From Nodularia sphaerocarpa UHCC 0038 (GTDB taxonomy: Bacteria > Cyanobacteriota > Cyanobacteriia > Cyanobacteriales > Nostocaceae), in contig NZ_CP060140.1 of NCBI RefSeq assembly GCF_022376295.1, positions 3,662,356 through 3,726,355 of the forward strand: DNA of 64,000 nucleotides, given 5' to 3'. Position numbers and translations under genes: made by a program. The notes beneath the pieces are model-generated. The model searched no databases. It was not told where the DNA came from and worked only from the letters and a program-made list of their open reading frames with translations. This document shows, piece after piece, positions 10,343 to 18,344 of the stretch (position 1 is the first letter of the stretch; the number at the start of each line of letters is the position of its first letter).

Positions 10343-10363
10343 CTCAGGTCTAAAGACACTGAG
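10343..10363 (-). repeat. IS605 right-end hairpin with bulged T
   Basis: Read on the tnpB strand, CTCAG pairs with CTGAG and the inner GTCT pairs with AGAC, leaving one unpaired T in the 5' arm and a TT loop. A mid-stem bulged T is the feature TnpA recognises in the studied IS200/IS605 ends. It lies five bases after the tnpB stop, where the right end and guide RNA 3' region are expected. Confidence 0.65.
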
Positions 10364-10367
10364 ATTT

Positions 10368-11630
10368 CTAAAGAGTCCATAAAAGAACTTTCTTAGGCTG
10401 ACTTAAACAACCTCTACTGATTCCGGTTAAATCAAATGTAACCATCATAGCTACTTTACGGATAATATTTGCAGCACCATTACAGTCAGCATTTATTTTG
10501 ATTCCGGTTAAAGTTTTAAACAAACCGCGATTTGTTCTAATACCACTACTTTTCCACCCTTCGGGTTTTGCACCGATTGTAGGTAGAACATCATTATCTA
10601 AGAACGATGTTTTGGAGGTATAGCTTTCTTCGGTTTCAATAAAATCTATTCCGTATTGTTCACAAAGTTGTTCAATACGGGTTTTTAGTTTTGCTGTCGG
10701 GATTTGAACAAACTTTTGATTGTTCTTTTTACCCATATCAGCACCATCTTTTTGCCCCTGATTCCAACCAAAAACTATTGAACCAATATTGTTCTCAACG
10801 CAATGGTTGATTACAATTCTCGCTGCTTTGTTTACAGCATCACGCATTTGTCTATTACGTTTTTCTGTAATGGCCGCCAGTCTATTAGACCAAAAGCCCT
10901 GAGATTTATTCTCTTTGATTTTAGCGACTGATTTGTTATACCACTGGTTCAAAGATTTGAGATGTAAACCATCAACAAGAAAAGATGTACCAACATTAGA
11001 AACACAGGTCAACCAATTGTTTATTCCGTGGTCAATCCCCAAAACTTTTGATTGATCCAATCTGACGGTGGATGCGGCTACCTCATAAACAAACTCAATA
11101 TACAATTCTCTGTTTCTTGGTAAAATACGGACTTCCTTGATTAAGTCAAAACACAAATTACTTGGCATCGGGAGAAAAAATTCTTTGAGACCAAACCATG
11201 CTTTGATTTGCAAGCCTAAAGGAAAACGAATTTTACCATTTATTAGTTTTAATGCTCGTTTCGGAAAAGCTATTAAGTTTAACCCAGGTTTTCTATAATT
11301 TGGAAATTTAGGTTTTTGGCTTAGTTCCCCTCTTTCGCTTTTCTTGATTAATTCAGAAAAAGATTTGACAGACTCACCAACAGACAAACAAGTTTGTACA
11401 GCTACCTCCGAAGGTAAAGCAGAAAAATGTTTGTTTTTCCCTACTGCTTTTACCAAATCAAAACTAGTTACAAACTTACGAGTTTTGAAATAAATTTGCC
11501 TGGCATAGTAGACAGCACAATTACTTAACTTGTTTGATTCTGTGCAAAGATATTCTAGTATCGCTTCGGTATCTTGGTCTGTTGATATTCGATTTTGCTG
11601 AACTCCCATCAGCTTTTTTGCTTTAGCCAT
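10368..11630 (-). CDS. tnpB: TnpB, RuvC-like RNA-guided nuclease of IS605 family
   Basis: A 420-residue OrfB/TnpB protein. RuvC-I Asp is D200 in GIDHGINN and RuvC-III Asp is D382 in NADCNGAANI. The usual RuvC-II glutamate (normally in a VVVEDL-like strand) is absent: the matching strand reads SIVFGWNQG (about 284-292). Glutamates instead sit in IETEESYTSKTSFLD (E332, E334, E335), a segment conserved in this TnpB subgroup. The CxxC zinc ribbon usually found before RuvC-III is also missing. By family knowledge TnpB cuts DNA at guide-RNA targets next to a transposon-associated motif and helps keep the element. Whether this variant cleaves is uncertain. It is divergent from tnpA, with starts 78 bp apart. 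Confidence 0.9.
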   Translation of the reverse strand: MAKAKKLMGVQQNRISTDQDTEAILEYLCTESNKLSNCAVYYARQIYFKTRKFVTSFDLVKAVGKNKHFSALPSEVAVQTCLSVGESVKSFSELIKKSERGELSQKPKFPNYRKPGLNLIAFPKRALKLINGKIRFPLGLQIKAWFGLKEFFLPMPSNLCFDLIKEVRILPRNRELYIEFVYEVAASTVRLDQSKVLGIDHGINNWLTCVSNVGTSFLVDGLHLKSLNQWYNKSVAKIKENKSQGFWSNRLAAITEKRNRQMRDAVNKAARIVINHCVENNIGSIVFGWNQGQKDGADMGKKNNQKFVQIPTAKLKTRIEQLCEQYGIDFIETEESYTSKTSFLDNDVLPTIGAKPEGWKSSGIRTNRGLFKTLTGIKINADCNGAANIIRKVAMMVTFDLTGISRGCLSQPKKVLLWTL

Positions 11631-11708
11631 TTGACACCCTTTTTAGTTGGCCTCTGTATAGTAATTGACTACAGTAGTAGATGTCAACCAACCTATCAAC
11701 TAATTTTT

Positions 11709-12116
11709 ATGTTGCAACAAGAAGACTACAAAACTAATAATCATGTCAAGTTTTTGATTAATTATCACTTTTTTTTTATTCCTAAGCGCAGAAAAAAAGT
11801 GCTAAGAGGGGATATAGCGACAAGAGTTAGACAGATATTTGCAGAACTAGCAATAGAAAAAGAATGGGATATTTTAGCGCTAGAAGTTGCCCCCGACCAT
11901 GTGCATTTATTTATTAGTGTCAAGCCGACAGATACACCACATTTAGTTATCAAAGCATTCAAAGGTCGTTCTAGTTTCTATTTGCGAAAAGAATTTCCAG
12001 AGTTACTAAAGCTACCAAGTTTATGGACAAGTAGCTACTTTGTATCCACAGCAGGGAATGTCAGCAGTGAGGCTATTAGAAAATATATTGATGATCCACA
12101 TCACCGAACGAATTAA
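11709..12116 (+). CDS. tnpA: IS200/IS605 Y1-transposase TnpA
   Basis: A 135-residue HUH single-strand transposase starting MLQQEDYKTNNHVKFLINYH at 11709. A longer frame from 11595 would overlap tnpB and add a non-family leader. It has the HUH motif HVHLFI, the SSYFVSTAGNVSSEAIRKY segment with the catalytic tyrosine, and normal family length. It would nick and join single-stranded IS ends at their hairpins. The C-terminus after the tyrosine helix is short (IDDPHHRTN). Its last 40 bases overlap the small secreted-protein ORF on the other strand. Confidence 0.9.
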   Translation: MLQQEDYKTNNHVKFLINYHFFFIPKRRKKVLRGDIATRVRQIFAELAIEKEWDILALEVAPDHVHLFISVKPTDTPHLVIKAFKGRSSFYLRKEFPELLKLPSLWTSSYFVSTAGNVSSEAIRKYIDDPHHRTN

Positions 12117-12282
12117 TATCTTGTAGCCTTTCATTAAAAAGTTCACCTTGAATATCTAATTGTTCTTGGTCTCTTGACCTGCGTCTTAACTCAAACTCTT
12201 CTATAGAATTTTGAGCTAACACTGGAGGTATTACTGAACTAGCTATTAAAAAAGTTGCTAGAAATAATTTGCTGAATTTCAT
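12076..12282 (-). CDS. Small secreted hypothetical protein, possibly cut by the IS at its C-terminus
   Basis: A 68-residue ORF with a clear Sec signal peptide (MKFSKLFLATFLIASSVIPP, then VLAQ as cleavage site) and a short charged mature part rich in Glu, Arg and Gln. No family is recognised. The last residues (FGDVDHQYIF) are the antisense of the tnpA 3' end, so the native C-terminus was probably replaced when the IS inserted. Confidence 0.5.
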   Translation of the reverse strand: MKFSKLFLATFLIASSVIPPVLAQNSIEEFELRRRSRDQEQLDIQGELFNERLQDINSFGDVDHQYIF

Positions 12283-12360
12283 GTTTAGAAGCCTTTTAAA
12301 CTCTCTAAGTTTAGAGTAGCAGATTTAAATATGATTTAAGTTTTTTATAGAAAATTAATT

Positions 12361-14019
12361 TTAACCAACCCTCATATTTAATAACTCATTCACTTCCTGA
12401 TCTTCCCATAGGTCATCACCATAGATATTAGTATTCCTTCTCCTCTTCCAAGCATAAGCAGCTAGAGCCAGTGCCATAACACAATCAGTAGCCAAACCCT
12501 TATCATCCAGTTTATAAAACCTAAGCTCAGTCTTAAGCTGTTTCAGTCTATCCTGCTCATCATAAGGAATTACCAATTTAGCTTTCTCAACTGCACCAGC
12601 AAGATTACTCAGCATTAAAGTTTTGTGATTATGCTTTTGATTTTTACCTGGTTTCCTTGTGCTGTTAATTGGTATACATAACTCAGCATCAGCAGCAGGT
12701 AGCTCCTTTTCTATTGACTCTTTTAGGTACTGTCCTGAGAGCGCTGTGGCATCATAATATAAGTCACCAGGGAATTGGGCTAACCTACGTTTAATCCTTT
12801 CTATAACCCCATTTTGGTCAAACAGAGGAGTCTTACTAATCCTTTCAAAAGCAACAATTCTTAACTGTCTATCAATATATTGTAGTGTGATCAGAACAGT
12901 GCTGTCACCATTAGTAGCTCCTGCCACATCCACACCTGTAAAGAACTGTGAACCTGGACCACCTTTGGGTAGATATGGAAACTCTAAACTAGCCCCATGC
13001 TCAGGCAAGCAATGACCTGTAACTGGGTCATCATAGGGGAAGAAACAACTATGCTTTTCACCATTCTCAACAGCTTTGTCTAAATAACTACCAGCAAAGA
13101 AAGTAGCACCATAGTTAGCAAACTTGCCAAAGACTTCTTCTCTGACTTGAGCTTGAGTCATATTCACCATGTTAGACCTAATGGTTTCTTCAGGGTTACA
13201 TGGGTTATCAAACTGACTAAACTCAGCAATGACTACTGAGGTATCTTGTTTAAGTCTTCTTTGCTTAAACTCACTCCACATTTTCCTAAAGTAAATAGCC
13301 CCTCCACCACAAGTATCCCCTTCCCCTTGTGGTGTGCTGATAAAATACTTACGTCCACTAACTTCAGTACCTCTGACATTAAGTATTTTCATTCTTAAAT
13401 GTTCCAAAGCATATTCACTAGCAGCTTCATCTAAGCTGGCTACATCCAGATAGAAACCAAGAATAAATCTACCTCTTTGAACAGTAGCTTGAAACCAAAT
13501 AATACTGTTAAAGCAAGTTTCTATAAAAGGTTGCTGTCCATCAGAAATGTGCTTAATGAACCCTATGCTAGTCAGGAAGGGGCTATCATTAACTAGGTTG
13601 AGTATTTCATCCTTCACTAACTTTGCTTGCTTTAAAGAGGGCGCACAGTTAATTGATTGAAATCTTTTAGTGTGATCACCATAGAAAGGAGAACTAGTAG
13701 GTCTTTTCCTATAGAATAAAAACCATAAGTGCATGAGTGCAGTAACAAAGGTTTTACCAGATCTACTACCTGCTTTTAATATACCTTCTTGGGCATTAAC
13801 AGCTTGCTTAAGCCATTGTCTTTGTTTGGGATGACCTTTGACTATTGCACCTGTTTCAGGGTGTAGTCTTTCAATTTCATTTAAGTAATAGTTTACTTTC
13901 TCACCAAGAAAATACTTAACAAATAGAACAGGGTCATTAGCACCAGCAATATATTGATATTTTAATATATCTGATTTCAGTATGCCTTCTAAATCACTAG
14001 GAATAGAATTCAAATCCAT
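12361..14019 (-). CDS. terL: Phage terminase large subunit
   Basis: A 552-residue DNA-packaging motor. The ATPase Walker A is GSRSGKTF (about residues 83-90), followed by a Walker B-like FYLDVASLDEAAS with the acidic pair. The nuclease half shows GVDVAGATNGDSTVLI and a later LYYDATALSGQYL, with D in ATDCVMALALAAYAW near the end, fitting the RNase H-like fold. It cuts and pumps phage DNA into the prohead through the portal. It overlaps the upstream terS by one base. It is the last gene of the leftward virion operon, an uncommon position, since terminases usually come first. Confidence 0.9.
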   Translation of the reverse strand: MDLNSIPSDLEGILKSDILKYQYIAGANDPVLFVKYFLGEKVNYYLNEIERLHPETGAIVKGHPKQRQWLKQAVNAQEGILKAGSRSGKTFVTALMHLWFLFYRKRPTSSPFYGDHTKRFQSINCAPSLKQAKLVKDEILNLVNDSPFLTSIGFIKHISDGQQPFIETCFNSIIWFQATVQRGRFILGFYLDVASLDEAASEYALEHLRMKILNVRGTEVSGRKYFISTPQGEGDTCGGGAIYFRKMWSEFKQRRLKQDTSVVIAEFSQFDNPCNPEETIRSNMVNMTQAQVREEVFGKFANYGATFFAGSYLDKAVENGEKHSCFFPYDDPVTGHCLPEHGASLEFPYLPKGGPGSQFFTGVDVAGATNGDSTVLITLQYIDRQLRIVAFERISKTPLFDQNGVIERIKRRLAQFPGDLYYDATALSGQYLKESIEKELPAADAELCIPINSTRKPGKNQKHNHKTLMLSNLAGAVEKAKLVIPYDEQDRLKQLKTELRFYKLDDKGLATDCVMALALAAYAWKRRRNTNIYGDDLWEDQEVNELLNMRVG

Positions 14020-14756
14020 TAGTCATCACCCTCCAGCTCATATTGAATTTCTACATCTGCTGGTTTAAGAGCAAGTAAATCATCAACTCTAGCTTCAGGG
14101 TTAGAGGTTAAGTATGCTTTAACCAAATCTTGTATAAGTTCTTTAGGGTCTACACTTAGCTGGGTATAAAGAGCTTGAAGGGTGACTTCATTTTCATTTT
14201 TATCTCTCAATTCTTTTTTAGTTTTGAGGGTAGCATTAATTTGAGCTTGATGAATCTGAATAACTTTAGATATATCAGTGATAGCTTTACTCAAACCATT
14301 GATATTGTTAGTCATTACTTCTACTTCTCTAGAAGAAGAACCAGTTGCAGAAGCAGATAATTGTACTGCTGCGTCATATCTTTCTATTAACTCTGATTGA
14401 TGTTCAATAAGGCGACATAACATAGCATCAGTTAGCATAATGCTGTTGTCTAGTAAACTTTCCTTAGAGTAATCAGTAGCTAATAACTCTTTCCTTTCCT
14501 TAGCAGACAGTGATTTAATTGCTTTCATATTTTCTTGTTTAACTAATTTTGAATGTAGACCATGTGTGATTCTAGCTTTAGCTGCTTTACCTCCATGAGA
14601 TGCACAACATTTATAACCAAGCATTACTTTATTTTTACATTGGGTGCCATCTCTTTTGATAACAGGACACCTTTGAGGCTCAGGTCTTCTACCTGACTTA
14701 TATCTGTGTTTGTAAACTGCACTGTCTACATAATTAACTTTAGGTTTTTCAGGCAT
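14019..14756 (-). CDS. terS: Putative terminase small subunit with HGG zinc-binding N-terminus
   Basis: A 245-residue protein whose N-terminus has Cys/His spacing RCPVIKRDGTQCKN then CCASHGGKA, resembling HGGxG-type small zinc modules found beside phage terminases. The middle is helical and rich in Glu, Lys and Ile, suited to oligomerisation, with an acidic C-terminus. It would recognise packaging sites and load TerL. The assignment rests mainly on position directly before terL (one-base overlap) and the zinc-like motif. A different DNA-binding packaging factor is possible. Confidence 0.65.
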   Translation of the reverse strand: MPEKPKVNYVDSAVYKHRYKSGRRPEPQRCPVIKRDGTQCKNKVMLGYKCCASHGGKAAKARITHGLHSKLVKQENMKAIKSLSAKERKELLATDYSKESLLDNSIMLTDAMLCRLIEHQSELIERYDAAVQLSASATGSSSREVEVMTNNINGLSKAITDISKVIQIHQAQINATLKTKKELRDKNENEVTLQALYTQLSVDPKELIQDLVKAYLTSNPEARVDDLLALKPADVEIQYELEGDD

Positions 14757-14858
14757 TTATATAGCTATATGATAATATTAAGATATCAGCAGATTACTCT
14801 ACTGATACCTTGTTAATCATTACAGATTGTGCGTAACTATTACATAGTTGAATTTAAA

Positions 14859-15242
14859 TTATTTAGAAATCAGACTTTTGATAATTTTTACATCTGTTTC
14901 AATTTCAGATAATTTATTAATAATTTCAGTTTTATTACTTTTAGACTCAAAGTCTAATTGACTGAGAAGTTTAGTAGTATCTTTAGTGGTTTCAGAAAAG
15001 GTTTTAACTGCTTCACCTTGAGAAATCAAATAAGTTTTAAGGTGACACCATACTTCTTGATTAATAAAATGTATAAATTTATTACTAAAAAAAGCAGTTA
15101 CTGTTCCAATTGTAACCAGAGTAAGTAATACTGCTAAAGGAGCGCTGGTAACTGTATCTTTAGCAGTTAGGTAAATATCTGTTTGAATATTCTCAGGCAC
15201 TTGTTTTTGTGCAGTATATTCAGTATTATAATTGTTCTTCAT
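14859..15242 (-). CDS. Phage membrane protein with C-terminal coiled coil (possible holin or spanin-like)
   Basis: About 127 residues from the ATG at 15242 (MKNNYNTEYTAQKQV); an upstream start at 15275 adds 11. There is one strong membrane segment (APLAVLLTLVTIGTVTAFF) and then a predicted coiled coil (SKSNKTEIINKLSEIETDVK). Size, single span and place just upstream of the terminase genes fit a lysis or membrane-anchoring role, but I recognise no holin family. The start overlaps the preceding gene. Confidence 0.55.
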   Translation of the reverse strand: MKNNYNTEYTAQKQVPENIQTDIYLTAKDTVTSAPLAVLLTLVTIGTVTAFFSNKFIHFINQEVWCHLKTYLISQGEAVKTFSETTKDTTKLLSQLDFESKSNKTEIINKLSEIETDVKIIKSLISK

Positions 15243-15570
15243 TACTAGAAAACCATAAAGGATTATATTCTTCAATTGTGTAAAGTGGTAATCCTTCTAA
15301 GAAATCTATTCCAGCAAACACTACAGGATTTACATCAGTTGTTATTAAAGGTAATATGAAAACCCCTGTAACAGTTTCTTGAATAGTAGACCAACTTGTA
15401 GTTCTAGCACTAGTTGGTCTTAGCCTACCTGTTTTAGCATTTCTAGAAATAATGCCATTTTCATCAATAGCTTGAGGGTTAAAAGCTGTTACAGCTTGTC
15501 TTACTTTTAAATTAATTAAATCAAGGGCTGTTTGTGCGTCTTCTAAACTTGAAAATACTAAGTAGTTCAT
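15226..15570 (-). CDS. Hypothetical phage protein, 114 residues
   Basis: Begins MNYLVFSSLEDAQTALDLIN and ends FSSNEEQL. No membrane segment or known motif was seen. It overlaps the FN3 gene upstream by four bases and the membrane protein downstream, so it is translationally coupled inside the late operon. A small tail or fibre-assembly role is inferred only from position. Confidence 0.6.
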   Translation of the reverse strand: MNYLVFSSLEDAQTALDLINLKVRQAVTAFNPQAIDENGIISRNAKTGRLRPTSARTTSWSTIQETVTGVFILPLITTDVNPVVFAGIDFLEGLPLYTIEEYNPLWFSSNEEQL

Positions 15571-16496
15571 ATAATTGGTGGATTAGTTTTATAAGGATGT
15601 GAAGCAGGCAAGCTAGCTGTAAGATTCCACTTGTGGGCTAAATAACCTTCTGCTTTTTCTCTGCTTCCATCGTCTATAGCATAGTCTAGTATTACTATTT
15701 CATAGTAATCACCTCTGAAGTGTCTACCACTTATAAGTCTATCAATACCAAAATTCTCAATACTCACATTGCCTAAAGTTATAAAGCTTTGTATTACAGG
15801 GGTTAAGCTTTTTAGTGGGTTAGCAACTAACGTTCCATTTGTATATTTTTGTCCATTTATGATGTTTTCAGAAGCAAAGTCAAGAGATAAAAGCCCTTCC
15901 CCTAGCTGACCGTGCCAGTCATAATTGGATAAATTTCCAAATAATGCAGGAGAGGCATTCAATGTCAGAGATTCCCATTTTGACACTACAAACACTGTTC
16001 GGACTGTAGTAATTGGAGAAGACAAACTGAGGAACACCTCTTGAGCACTTGATCTTATACCACTCAAACCATTAAAAATCCCAGACATGTAAGTTGGTTG
16101 TTTAGCTGCTGAGTTTTGAATTGCATGTCTATTATTACCTGATTTATCATACCATTCAACTACATTAGAGCCATTTAATTGAATTGTAGAATTATCATTA
16201 GCATCTAACCAAAGGGCTGTGGTTAATGCAGAAGGTGTCCATAATTGACCAGATGGAGGTACATTTACTGCAATTTGAGAAGAGAAAGCTTTTTCTGTTG
16301 ACCTAGTAGCAGCTACTCTATAGAAATAGGAAACTCCATCATTAGCAGTAGTGTCATTATAAGTAGTTAAGTTAGCCCCAATAGCAGCTAAAGGACTACC
16401 TGGATTAACTGGGTCAATAGAAGACAAAGACCTATAAATTTCATGTCCAGTTTCATCCCCATTATTATCAGTCCAATCTAATTTTACTGTAGGCAT
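15567..16496 (-). CDS. Phage fibre/adhesin with FN3 and LamG-like domains
   Basis: 309 residues. The first 80 or so (PTVKLDWTDNNGDETGHEI through the VPPSGQ boundary) form one fibronectin type III domain with YFYRVAATR. The rest (SALTTALWLDANDNSTIQL, VVEWYDKSGNNRHA) resembles a concanavalin/LamG-like carbohydrate-binding fold. It is likely a virion surface protein that contacts host glycans. Its FN3 unit is closely similar to the whole of the neighbouring 94-residue gene, which points to a local duplication. The genes overlap by one base. Confidence 0.7.
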   Translation of the reverse strand: MPTVKLDWTDNNGDETGHEIYRSLSSIDPVNPGSPLAAIGANLTTYNDTTANDGVSYFYRVAATRSTEKAFSSQIAVNVPPSGQLWTPSALTTALWLDANDNSTIQLNGSNVVEWYDKSGNNRHAIQNSAAKQPTYMSGIFNGLSGIRSSAQEVFLSLSSPITTVRTVFVVSKWESLTLNASPALFGNLSNYDWHGQLGEGLLSLDFASENIINGQKYTNGTLVANPLKSLTPVIQSFITLGNVSIENFGIDRLISGRHFRGDYYEIVILDYAIDDGSREKAEGYLAHKWNLTASLPASHPYKTNPPII

Positions 16497-16780
16497 TATA
16501 ATATTGTTCCTGTTAAATCAGTAGGGGCATTTAAAGGAGTGGGTATAGTTATTTCAACTTCCCCAGAGAAAGCTTTTTCACTTAATCTTGTTGCAGCTAC
16601 TCTATAGAAATATGTAGTCCCTTCAACAGCAGTAGTATCATTATAGGTAATTACATTTGCTCCAAGACTAGCTAGAGGAGTACCTGGACTACTAGTGTTA
16701 ATACTGGAAGTAGACCTATATATTTCATGTCCAGTTTCTTGTGTATTTGTGTCTGACCAATCTAGTTTTACTGTTGCCAT
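16496..16780 (-). CDS. Single-FN3-domain phage protein
   Basis: 94 residues that are essentially one FN3 domain, ATVKLDWSDTNTQETGHEI to YFYRVAATRLSEKAFSGEV, nearly parallel to the N-terminus of the next gene. It has no signal peptide. Such lone FN3 proteins decorate virions or tails in many phages. The start shares one base with the stop of the 44-residue ORF upstream (TAATG), so the three genes are coupled. Confidence 0.7.
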   Translation of the reverse strand: MATVKLDWSDTNTQETGHEIYRSTSSINTSSPGTPLASLGANVITYNDTTAVEGTTYFYRVAATRLSEKAFSGEVEITIPTPLNAPTDLTGTIL

Positions 16781-16914
16781 TATATTAAAGTTAATATTAA
16801 ATTATTAGGTGAATTTAAAGGGGATGGTTCTACAGGGGGTGTAGGTGTAATATTTTTATTCTTTTTAAGGTAAGCATAAATACCTTTAGCTTTATATAAT
16901 TTTCTTTGAATCAT
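16780..16914 (-). CDS. Small phage ORF, 44 residues
   Basis: Reads MIQRKLYKAKGIYAYLKK, then a proline-rich linker (TPTPPVEPSPLNSP) and a short hydrophobic end. It fills the gap between the fibre gene and the FN3 gene, and its TAA overlaps the next ATG as TAATG, which supports translation. A basic helix with a proline-rich tail may act as a structural peptide or linker. The function is unknown. Confidence 0.5.
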   Translation of the reverse strand: MIQRKLYKAKGIYAYLKKNKNITPTPPVEPSPLNSPNNLILTLI

Positions 16915-16924
16915 AATTATTAAT

Positions 16925-18343
16925 TTAAGGTGTTAGTTCTGTCAGAGTCATTATAGACGCTCCAAGGGAAGAATGAAAAGATATTGAACCTTCACAATAA
17001 GCTTCCAATGTATAAGTTCTTGATGCTGTAGTGGCAGGAGCTATTACTATTTGAAAAGGAATATCTGGTATATAAGTAGTTGTAAATCTTCCATAGTTTC
17101 CTCCAATAAATGCATTAGTACCTCCATAAGTAATTCTTAATAAACCAGCATAAATAGCATTACTAGTAGCTGATGAACTTTTAATCACTCCGCGTATAAT
17201 ACCAGATATATAAATAAGATTAGAAGCATTAGACATACTATGAGTTATGCTTAATCCCAGAGCAGTATAGTTAGCAGAATTTACAACTACGGCAGTCTCA
17301 GTGCTGACATGCTTAAACTGAATTACTTTGCCTGTACCACCAGCCGCACTAGTTTGTGGTTCCCATCTAGTATTAGCAAGACTGTAAGTTAACACTTGAC
17401 CATTAGTAGGAGCTGTAGTAGATATATTTACTCCCCTGAGTCTATCTGCATTCCATTGGGCAGTATCATTACCAACTTGAGCAGCAGTAACAGAGTGAGG
17501 GTTATTAGTTGCAGTTACGTGATTAGTAACAGTTGTATTTGAGGATGCACTAGTCAATCTACCATCAGCACCAACAGTTATATCAGCAGCGTTATAAGAC
17601 CCAGCAATGACTCCTGAATTTGCTACTAAGGGATTAGGATAAGTACCAGTTAATGAACCTCCTGCTGGTCCTGTAGGAGTTCTAGAATCAGTTAATCTAG
17701 AGTCAGAAACATCAGCTTTATCATTTAATAAAGTATTTGTTTGTGTAATGGTATAAACATCAACACTATTAGCTTTATTATTTAGTAAAGTATTTGTTTG
17801 TGGAATGGTATAGTAATTAGTTAAATCAACAGAACCCCCACCTTCACCAGTCACATCAATATCATACTCTAAAGACAGAGTAGCAGAATTGTATTTTAAA
17901 ACCCTACCATTAGCTTTATTAGTGTCATCTACAACTACACCTTTAATGCGATCGCTATTCCATTGTGCAATATCTTTACCTACCTGTGTAGCTGTTACTG
18001 AGTGAGGATTAGAATTACTAGCAATGTGAGCAGAAGTGGTAGACTCATTTGCTTTAGCAGTTAATAAACTATCAACTTCAGTTTTTAAATAATAAGCTGT
18101 TAAGTCAGTATTACTTCCACTACCACCACCACCACCTTGAGCAAGTAAATCCCAGTCTAATGCAATTGCACTAGGTTCTTCAGTGGTAGTTCTGCTAGCT
18201 CTATAAGAAGAACCATCATGAAATACTCCTTGATTGCGTCTATAAACTTTAGTAGACTCCCAATCACCTAACCAAATAACAGAAATACCGTTAACAGTTG
18301 GAATAGGATTAGAGGGAGTGCTTGGGTTAATTTCAATAGCCAT
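16925..18343 (-). CDS. Phage tail-fibre-like protein
   Basis: 472 residues of low-complexity fibre type: repeats such as YTIPQTNTLLNNKANS / YTITQTNTLLNDKADV, a PTGPAGGSLTGTYPNP collagen-like hinge, and two NPHSVTA(A/T)QVG..(I/T)AQWN repeats. The N-terminus (VIWLGDWESTKVYRRNQGVF) resembles a carbohydrate-binding or fibre-attachment module. It should form a trimeric receptor-binding fibre. The C-terminal 150 residues are Ser/Thr-rich beta structure without a known family. A GCGATCGC site lies within it, one of only about two in the prophage. Confidence 0.75.
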   Translation of the reverse strand: MAIEINPSTPSNPIPTVNGISVIWLGDWESTKVYRRNQGVFHDGSSYRASRTTTEEPSAIALDWDLLAQGGGGGSGSNTDLTAYYLKTEVDSLLTAKANESTTSAHIASNSNPHSVTATQVGKDIAQWNSDRIKGVVVDDTNKANGRVLKYNSATLSLEYDIDVTGEGGGSVDLTNYYTIPQTNTLLNNKANSVDVYTITQTNTLLNDKADVSDSRLTDSRTPTGPAGGSLTGTYPNPLVANSGVIAGSYNAADITVGADGRLTSASSNTTVTNHVTATNNPHSVTAAQVGNDTAQWNADRLRGVNISTTAPTNGQVLTYSLANTRWEPQTSAAGGTGKVIQFKHVSTETAVVVNSANYTALGLSITHSMSNASNLIYISGIIRGVIKSSSATSNAIYAGLLRITYGGTNAFIGGNYGRFTTTYIPDIPFQIVIAPATTASRTYTLEAYCEGSISFHSSLGASIMTLTELTP

Positions 18344-18344
18344 A

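Larger units (their letters stand above)
10336..12120. mobile_element. IS200/IS605-family insertion sequence (IS605-type, divergent tnpA and tnpB)
   Basis: A Y1 transposase gene (tnpA, +) and an RNA-guided-nuclease-type gene (tnpB, -) are transcribed away from each other, as in IS605. The tnpB-side end is marked by a subterminal hairpin at 10343-10363. The tnpA-side end is not resolved and is placed just after the tnpA stop. Family elements have no terminal inverted repeats and make no target duplication, so outer limits are approximate. Confidence 0.8.

Noticed and set aside
11595..11708. N-terminal extension of tnpA from 11595
   Set aside because: It overlaps the tnpB start and is not family-like; MLQQEDYKTNN at 11709 is the natural start.
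12089..12103. Left-end hairpin of the IS605 in the tnpA tail (TGATG/CATCA)
   Set aside because: A short stem inside the coding end without the bulged T; chance pairing is likely.
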